A DNA stretch of 64,000 bases, taken from assembly GCA_037157565.1 (NCBI GenBank), contig JAZHRO010000039.1:49042001-49106000 (forward strand), written 5' to 3'. Position numbers and translations under genes: made by a program. Below are positions 57,076-64,000 of the stretch, in pieces. The notes under the pieces were generated by a model. It was not told the origin of the DNA. It ran no database searches and saw only the letters and a list, made by a program, of their open reading frames with translations. How positions within the stretch are numbered: position 1 is the stretch's first letter; each line of letters starts with the position of its first letter. This stretch comes from Thalassia testudinum (taxonomy: Eukaryota > Streptophyta > Magnoliopsida > Alismatales > Hydrocharitaceae).

Positions 57076-58794
57076 TGATGTAAACACATTTATATCACAT
57101 AAACCGTCTATTTTTGTGTGTTCTTAGACATTAAGTTGCATCATACATTATAAATACTACATAACATGCATCATCACGCATGTAGGTTAGGTTCAATAAA
57201 TTTTAGGTTAATTTCTCTTTTTTATGGTCAGGTGATAGGGCGACATTTAATTGGGGCCTTGGATTGAAGATCCAACCGTACGGATCTGATCAGGGCAACG
57301 ATCGGAGTTCAACGACTTCAAGATCACCTCGATCAGACTTCCGTAGCATTAGATGCAGTCCGAGAAAGATCAGAGGTCAAGGGGCAAATCCGATCGCACG
57401 AATGGGTTCAGATCGACGATCGTAGCCCAACGGCACGAAAATCGATCCAATCCGACATCCGTGGAAGCATCTACAACTCAAAGAAGATGGATGGCTAGGA
57501 TGGTGCCACGTGGCACCATCCCAGTTGCCCACATCATCGCCCACACCACCATAGCCCTTCTTCACAAAGGTAAGATTAATCTCCACCGTTGGATCGCCAT
57601 CCAACGGTGGAGAGCGCTGGAGGAAGAATTCATAAACGCACCTCAAACGCATATGTAGCGCGTAGGTGAAGGGTGCTACAAAGAAGCCAACGACATGGGT
57701 TCGATTATGCGTGCCTCAAATCGCAAGTGTGCGCGAAATTGGACTGTTGGATGAAGCGTAGGTGGCACAGATGCAAGCGATGTGGCGTGAGGGATGGGCG
57801 AGGATCACGTACATGCGTGATGACACGTGATCCAATGCACCATCACACGCAGACGGGTAAAGCGCTGAAGAAGAAGCGACGGCGCACGTCTCTTGACGTT
57901 GAGATCATGCGATCGTGCGTGAGGCGATTGTGCGCAGAAGAGGAAGCAGCGGGCGCGCGCCTGGAGTTTTAGCCACATTTAGGCTTTAGTGACAAATAAA
58001 TTCGTCATTAAAGACTTATTCATTTAATGTTTAATAATGAAATGACCTAATTGCCCCCTCCATTCTACACCTATAAAAGGCCTTACGACCCCATACCTCC
58101 TTCATCCCTTCCTCTCTTCTCTCACCCCCTTCAAAACTCTAAGAGCTTGCCCCAAACCCGAGATGCTCCTCTAGAGTTAAAAATATAATTTTTCCACCTT
58201 CTCATCCCGTTCATGGAGGATTCCGCGGTGGTCCTCTCACTGCCATTCGGGAAGTGGATCCCGCTGCGATGTCGCCCTGCCCCGTCGTCCATTGTTCGTC
58301 GTCGTTCTCTTTCGTCCCACATCTCACCAGCTTTGTCCGGGCGCTCCATCAACGCGGCTCGTCCTCCAAGCAGTCATCGAGGAGGATAACTTCTCTCCAC
58401 CTTCTCTTTATTGCTTTATAGAGTAGATTTATCACTTTCTAGTGTAGATTTCCCTCTTTCTACTATAGTGGTTAGTTGTAATAGACATGGCATTGTGGTT
58501 ATGAAATTCTTGTTCATTTTATTTCTATTTTATCTTTATTTATAATATTCTCTCTCTCTCTTCTATTCATTATTATTTAAGTAGATAACTAATTTAGATT
58601 CAATTCGACCAGTTAATCTGCTTCGTAACAATAAAACAAATGTAGTTTTTAATCAAATGTCTGCCTCCCTGTGTTTGACCCAGAATTCCTTTTGAGTTTC
58701 AATAAAATTTATCCGTTGACGGTTTTTCTCGTAAATCGCATTATAACGACGAGTTTTCCAAACTCAAACCTATTTGCGACGATTTTCCGCATCA
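57076..58794 (+). repeat. LTR 3 of Athila-type family (5' LTR)
   Basis: 1719 bp, TGATGTAAACACATTTAT to CCGCATCA, followed by a primer site, so it is a 5' LTR. It has a 24-bp perfect palindrome on CACGTG (57498-57521) and a hairpin with 14-bp arms and a 4-base loop (57581-57612, CTCCACCGTTGGAT arm). TATA box 58072-58079, CTCCCTGTGTTTGACCC at about 58665. Left flank TATCA would be the target duplication; the right end of the element is not in the window. Confidence 0.85.
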
Positions 58795-58800
58795 ACATTT

Positions 58801-58818
58801 TGGCACCGTTGTCGGAGA
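58801..58818 (+). promoter_or_regulatory. Primer-binding site of the third Athila-type element
   Basis: TGGCACCGTTGTCGGAGA, 15 of 18 matches to the complement of the plant tRNA-Asp 3' end (TGGCGCCGTTGCCGGGGA); the three differences are transitions. Confidence 0.85.
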
Positions 58819-61800
58819 AGCGATGCTCTTTGATTTTTTACGTTTTCCCGCCTTACTTATCTTTTACCTTACTTCTCTCCTTTCTTATTGTGATTGCAAA
58901 TACTCTCACGAGGTGAGCAAAAGTGGTAGATTGGAGTAAAGTGCTGTTAAAGGGTCTGTAAGTTTACCCTTACCTCCCCACCCACTAAATTTCACTCCAT
59001 CACCTAATAACACAAACCTTAATTAACCTAGGAGCTTGCATAAATCCTAAGGTTAGTTTTGATTATTTGGTTGTCACATCCACCTGCCTTACTCTCCGCA
59101 CATAAAGAAAAATTTAGAAAAATCTAGCAGAGGTACACAATATCTTCTGATTCTTCATACTCAACCGGTAACCCGATCTTTGGGACCGATACACTCATCA
59201 ACACATAATTGAGTAGAAATCAAATTAAGTAGTCACTTGTGTGCCTAATTAAGTGGTGCATCAGGCCAATTGTTTGAGTTATTTGGGCCGCACCACTTAA
59301 ACTAAAAACAACTCATCAAGTAGCTGCCACATAGGTTCAACTTTTAGGGATTTACCAGACACTCCACATTCTTTTAAGCTTTAAAGGAAAACATCTTCAC
59401 TTGTGCTTTCAAAACCTGGTGTGCCAACTGAACTTGATTGAATACACCTATAGTTGAATCCTAAAAGCTACTAAGAAAGATTTAAATCCTAAAATTCACC
59501 ACATCCAAAAAAATAATCTTGCTTGAAAACCATTGGTTGTGCACGCACACACATATCAATCAATCATTAAGGGCACAACCTAGATAAAGGGCCCATCACA
59601 TTCCAAAGCACATTCAAACCTAACCCTAATTAAAACAAAGTAGACATTGGCCTTAAGGATTGGACTTGCTCTTCAGAGCCCAGATCGAGATTATTTTTTA
59701 TTAGTCTGTTTCTACCATTCAATTTGATGTTTAGCTAGGGGAGCAGAATCAAATGATCGCGGCTGGAGGGTACACTAGGAACCGGAGACGCAAGCCAAAG
59801 GAAGAACCTTCTCCCCAGCCCTTCCCTCTAACTAGTTGGATTGACTGGAAAGAAGTAGATCAAATCGTTTCTTCATTTTAAGACGGGTTCTGAGAGTCTG
59901 TATGTCACGACCCGGTCCCAAATGCCTATAGGATCTGAAACTGGCTCGCTTCGGTTTATCCCAAGATCTAGTCATCCAACAAGAAATAACTAAGTAACAT
60001 TCAATAAACCACAATCACACAAGTACAGTAACTAAGCAAAAAGAAAGTCTCAACAAGGGGAAAGAGAACAGTGATATTACAGCCATCACATCAAAGAGTA
60101 CATGTAACAGAATACAAGCTATAAAAACTCACTATCAAGCAGTAGAACTAAAGCTAGGCTCGACTAGGCCCAGCGTCCTCAGCAACCGGTGGCTCAGGCT
60201 GTTCAAATCCCTGACCTGTACAGAATATATTTGACTGAAGTCAGCTAACACTGAGTAGAGTGGTGACTAAAAAGTAACATGCATTTAACATAGAATTTTC
60301 CAGTTTTCAATTATATTGTACATGTGGGTGCGTAGAGATCTCTAATTAGGATTTGTTTATTAATCTTCTAGTTCCCTATAGGAACGATTTTGCTTGCAGC
60401 TTCCCGTGATATAGGATGCCCACGTGGCACTTTCCTGACTGGGGGAGTCCCACCGTGGTAGTCCTATACTCGGTCTACTACCCTAAGGTCACGGTCGTGA
60501 CGTAGCGGTGACTACAGCACACGTGATAAGCGTGCAGGTAGCTACCCCGCACTGGCACGCGGTCAATCGTTTCCGCTAGCGGATACACCTTAATGTACAG
60601 TGCGAAACAGTGTAGGGCCTTGCCCTCTCAGAACAAAACGGGGATCTTGCCCCTCCTCAGTCCACGTACCCTCGTCCGACTACCCTGATTTGCCCAACGG
60701 GCTGACGAGAGTCGGTGTAGGGTGGCCATACCTAGCTTCGGGCCCCCTGGGGAAGATAGCTCCCCCCTACACTAAGTAGCTCACCTCGGTACCACGTACA
60801 CGAGGGCCAGTAAGAGTCGTCGTAGAGTGGCCAAACCCACCCCGGGTCCCAACCCAAGGGCGGCAAGCTCTCCTCTACACTACAAGGGATAGTTGCTCTC
60901 TTTGGTACCACGTACATGAAGGTCAGCTTACCTCCCTTAACAGTTGTCCATAGGCAACAAATTCCCAGAACCATCTGGTTCTTCGAGGTACAGTGTTCTT
61001 GTTTACATTCCCCGTGGGGTTCGTATAGGAATTTCTTTATCACATCCGGGTTGGAATGTTCGGAACAACAATTCAATTTCCATTTTATTACAGTAGGGGT
61101 CCATTTAAGCTAAAAACATGCAGCTCTTGATTACTCAATCATTCACATGCAATTTCTTCTAACCTTAGTGTTTATGCCAAGACCTAGGGTTCAAGAATTT
61201 ATTCTCGAATATACGTTTATTCCTTCCTAGGGTTCATCTCAAGTCCTAAGATTACTTACTCGCATGTATTAAATTAGAGATTTAAGGTTGTAACCACTCT
61301 ACCTGGGTAACCGGGTGGAATGGGGGCTCGTATAGTGCTCCCGACTTCTCCACAGGTCCCGTACACCCGACGGACTGGAGACCTAAAACATGGATTGATG
61401 GGCCAAAAGTTTCAGAAAGATATAAACAAGGTATCATTATACAGAGAAACTCGTATGGAAAACAGAGACGGTTCGTTTGCGAAAAAGCGACAATACTAGG
61501 GCCTTACACGGCCCAAACCACGCTATCAGACGGAAATCAGACGTCTAGGAAAGGTCCCAGACGTCTTAAAACAGTTCTCAGGGATACCTCTCTTGGTGCT
61601 CCGCTATCAGACGTCTGAAACTCAATGCCGACGTCCAAGGACTTTGTCAGACGTCTGGGGGTGCTCCTGGACATCTGAAACTGCCTCGGCTATGCTCCCG
61701 CCCTCTAACACATACACGTACGCTGTCAGGACTTGTTAGGGAGAAAAAGTACAGAAAGTAGATCTCTACCAGACGTCTTGCTCTACCTTCGGATGTCCGG

Positions 61801-62312
61801 TAAGACGTCTGGGTGTCTCCCCGGCCGTCTAATTCTGTGGAAAAAGGATTCCGCGGATCCGCTCTTGGCTCCCCTTGCCTGTAGGTGCTGCAGCAGAACG
61901 GCGCTACGCCCTCCGCTCTCGCGCTTCCTCTCGCTCTGGTGCTTCACTCTCACTCCACTCTCACTCGCTCTCGGCTATGGGATGGCAACGAAGAGGAGGG
62001 GGGAGAGGTATATAAAGGGAGAGGAAGTGAGGGGAACGGAGAGGCTAGCATGGCATGGAGTGGCGTTGTAGGAGAAGGCGCGGTGAGGCGTGGTGAGGGA
62101 GGAAGTATGGCGCTTGTATGTTGCGTGCTAAAAGCATTTCCAGACGTCTGATGAACATCCCAGACGTCCAACCAGACGTCTGGTGAACATCCCAGACGTC
62201 TTAAATGGCCAAAGGGGTGGTGGGTCGTTTCACTGTAGGTCTTTAGGCTAGCCCACCTAAGGACATGTTTGTTTGTTTGTATTGCAGTGTGCATTTCTTC
62301 CTCCTATCTGTC
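58819..62312 (+). other. Leader of the third Athila-type element, split by a solo LTR
   Basis: Noncoding apart from the inserted LTR (59903-62232). A possible splice donor CACGAG/GTGAGC lies at about 58912 and a strong acceptor-like TTTGTTTGTATTGCAG ends at 62286, just before the gag ATG; the second is also present before gag of the first element. Confidence 0.55.
59903..62232 (-). repeat. Solo LTR C, same family as LTR A and B
   Basis: 2330 bp; on the minus strand TGAAACGACCC to GGGTCGTGACA. Perfect target duplication CTGTA at 59898-59902 and 62233-62237. Nine perfect AGACGTCT palindromes (61539, 61559, 61609, 61649, 61771, 61803, 62142, 62174, 62194). TATATA near 62009-62014. It carries the same duplicated segment of about 110 bp as LTR B. 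The best preserved copy, so probably the youngest insertion of the family here. Confidence 0.85.
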
Positions 62313-62640
62313 ATGGATCCTTCCACATCCTATTCGCACTTCCACTCCTATCCTCCTACCACTACTTATTCCCAAAATATTTATTATTCTAACCAGACTT
62401 ATTCTCATCCAACTCTAGTTGGGATAATCCTGATTGGGGATACAGTTTCGGACCTCCGTGTTCAGGGTCTAACCATGGACACCATAGTCTTGATTATTAT
62501 CCTTCTTCGAGCTACATTGATTATAGATCACCGTCCTCATTTGGACAATCTAATATGATCTACAATCAAGAAGGATATACTGATCTTTACCCTTCCTCAG
62601 ATTACACACTGTTTACACGGCTAGATCGTGTTTTAAAAGA
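62313..62640 (+). pseudogene. gag: Gag N-terminal fragment of the third Athila-type element
   Basis: ATG 62313 opens MDPSTSYSHFHSYPPTTTYS, then a frameshift near 62425 leads to WDNPDWGYSFGPPCSG and YTDLYPSSDYTLFTRLDRVL. This Y/S/P-rich form with a W-x-NPDWGY motif is what I expect at the N-terminus of Athila/Tat gag. It is cut off at about 62640 by an unrelated LTR end on the other strand. Confidence 0.5.
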
Positions 62641-62820
62641 TGTCTCGTTGTAATATAGATGAAATCTCCGCAAAAACAAATAAGAATTTATAACTCGAAA
62701 ATCAAAATATCCGAGGTCGAACACAGGGAGCAATTGGGTACTTCAAATCTTAAGAACACAACCTTCAATAAAAAGTAATAACTAATTCAACCAAAATTGA
62801 AGAGTAATGTTATGGAGAAA
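62640..62820 (-). repeat. Ty3/gypsy LTR end fragment
   Basis: On the minus strand it contains GCTCCCTGTGTTCGACC followed by GAGTTATAAATTCTTATTTG, the U5-type block also present in Athila LTRs 1-3. No start or primer site; boundaries approximate. Confidence 0.5.
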
Positions 62821-62829
62821 TTGAAGGTT

Positions 62830-64000
62830 CCCTACTTGGAGGGGTGAGATCAGCGTGACAAAAAAAAAAAGCGGAATTGAAATATATAAAGCAATATCAC
62901 AAAAATAAGCAATCACAAAATGTACACAGGTATTTTTAGGTGGAAACCCAAACCGGGTGAAAACCACCACCTAACCCTCTCGAGTTAGGATTTTCCGATC
63001 AACCTAGTTGATCAAAATCCACTAAACGAATCACTTTAAACGAGGGTGATTCAACCTCAGTACAACCACGCTACAAGTACGAGGGTAGCGTTCCTCAACC
63101 CCTTCTCTCCACGAGAAGGATTTTGTCCCACGAAGGAGACGGGAATTCGCAAAGCGAATACCCAACCAAATTACAAAGGTAAAATAAAACAACAAACCTA
63201 TAGAGCCAACAAAGTAATAAACCTAAGCTTCTATAGGATTTAGGAAACTCCCCTTTGCAAGGAGTGCGTCGACGATGACGCGGGTGCGTGAGCCACGCAA
63301 CGGCGCAACTTTGCTCTCGTAGACAACGGCGGGAGAGCGGGTGCGCAACGGTTTGATGCTCTCAAGATGTAGAACTTGAGCTTAGAGAGCAAGAGCTTCT
63401 TGGACACAAGAGTGTGAAAGTGTGTAGCTAAGTGTATCCAAGTGTATTTCTAAGTGTCTCTTATGTATCTCTTGTTGTGTCTTGGTGTGAAAAGGCTCCC
63501 CTCTATTTATAGAGGCCTTAGGAAGGCTTTGGAAGGCTTAGAAAAGCTTCCATAGCCGTTGGGAACAAAGTCCAAGAGAATCAGGCCGAAATCAGGACAA
63601 TGATTACATTTGACAGGGTTATCAGACGTCTAACTCTGGTATCAGACGTCTGGAAGGCCACTTTAAGACGTCTGATTTCAAGGTCAGACGTCTGATTCTA
63701 TGCGGGTTTCTCCCTGACTTGAATCAGATCTAAACAAGGTTTTTACGCAAGTCCATCAGACGACATACAGGACGTCTGGCACTTTGTCTGGACGTCTGGA
63801 AACCTACTTTTACTGTGGGAATTGATTTCCAAACGTTGCAACGGCTAGAAAATCTCTGAGAAGAGATTTTGGGTCAGCCGAGGCAAAACGGTCATTTATC
63901 AGACGTCTGGAAAGGCCTAAGGACGTCTGATAAGGCTCTAACGGTCATATTCTTGAGTGTCTGCTAAGCCAGCCAACGGTCCACTAATTGGATGTCTGGC
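62830..64000 (-). repeat. LTR D2 (copia-type end) with intact AGACGTCT motifs, runs off the window
   Basis: Homologous to 53497-54520 in opposite orientation. TATAAATA on the minus strand at 63504-63511. Five perfect AGACGTCT at 63624, 63644, 63666, 63686 and 63901, plus near matches to the window edge. TTCCCAACGGCTATG is conserved upstream of the TATA box. Confidence 0.65.

Noticed and set aside
61539..64000. CRISPR-like array formed by AGACGTCT repeats
   Set aside because: Repeats are only 8-10 bp, spacing is irregular, orientation is palindromic, and the sequence is plant LTR.
1..64000. tRNA and rRNA genes
   Set aside because: No TTCGANTC-type B-box with a matching A-box and acceptor stem was noticed on either strand, but this was by eye only.

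Overview
This is a flowering-plant nuclear DNA window dominated by retrotransposons, with a few host genes between them. The plant assignment rests on a photosystem I antenna gene (Lhca4), a phytocystatin, an intron-bearing uS17-type mitochondrial ribosomal protein gene, and plant-specific retrotransposon lineages (Athila, Tat, Ty1/copia with an initiator-Met primer site, L1). The species cannot be named from the sequence.

Layout. 1-12728: an Athila-type Ty3/gypsy element (leader, gag, broken pol, 3' noncoding region, LTR), joined through a shared LTR to a second, non-autonomous relative. That relative has an unrelated ORF in place of gag-pol, then the same 3' noncoding region and another LTR. 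12855-13813 (-): a two-exon phytocystatin gene. 15703-18005 and 18157-20411: two small gag-only copia elements, each with LTRs, primer site and polypurine tract. 21103-22499: a uS17m-like gene with one premature stop and a Tourist-type MITE lodged exactly at its stop codon. 23754-30965: a copia element with 158-bp LTRs, an antisense fragment of a host MFS transporter gene, and a 2.7-kb solo LTR in its RNase H region (perfect GATGC target duplication). 32062-34383: a second copy of that large LTR. About 36035-44050: a Tat-type gypsy element whose reverse transcriptase is split by a 2.6-kb copia insertion (GTCTC duplication). 44394-45574: the 3' end of an L1 LINE with a poly(A) tail. 46062-46750: unidentified exon-like sequence. 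47717-48673 (-): an intact Lhca4 gene with a light-type promoter. 51903-53497: a long direct repeat. 53497-54520: an AGACGTCT-bearing LTR. 57076-62640: a third Athila-family LTR with primer site, leader and gag fragment, split by a solo LTR (minus strand, CTGTA duplication). 62640-64000: LTR fragments on the minus strand.

The host genes are unrelated (photosynthesis, protease inhibition, mitochondrial translation) and only Lhca4 and the cystatin look able to work. All recognised retrotransposon coding regions carry stops or frameshifts, many at positions where C-to-T (or G-to-A) change in CAG or CGA codons would explain them, as expected after long cytosine methylation. The least ordinary signals are: clusters of the palindrome AGACGTCT shared by different LTR families; a 44-bp perfect palindrome centred on CACGTG in an Athila-family LTR; the non-autonomous element's ORF; the captured MFS fragment; and the MITE sitting at a stop codon.
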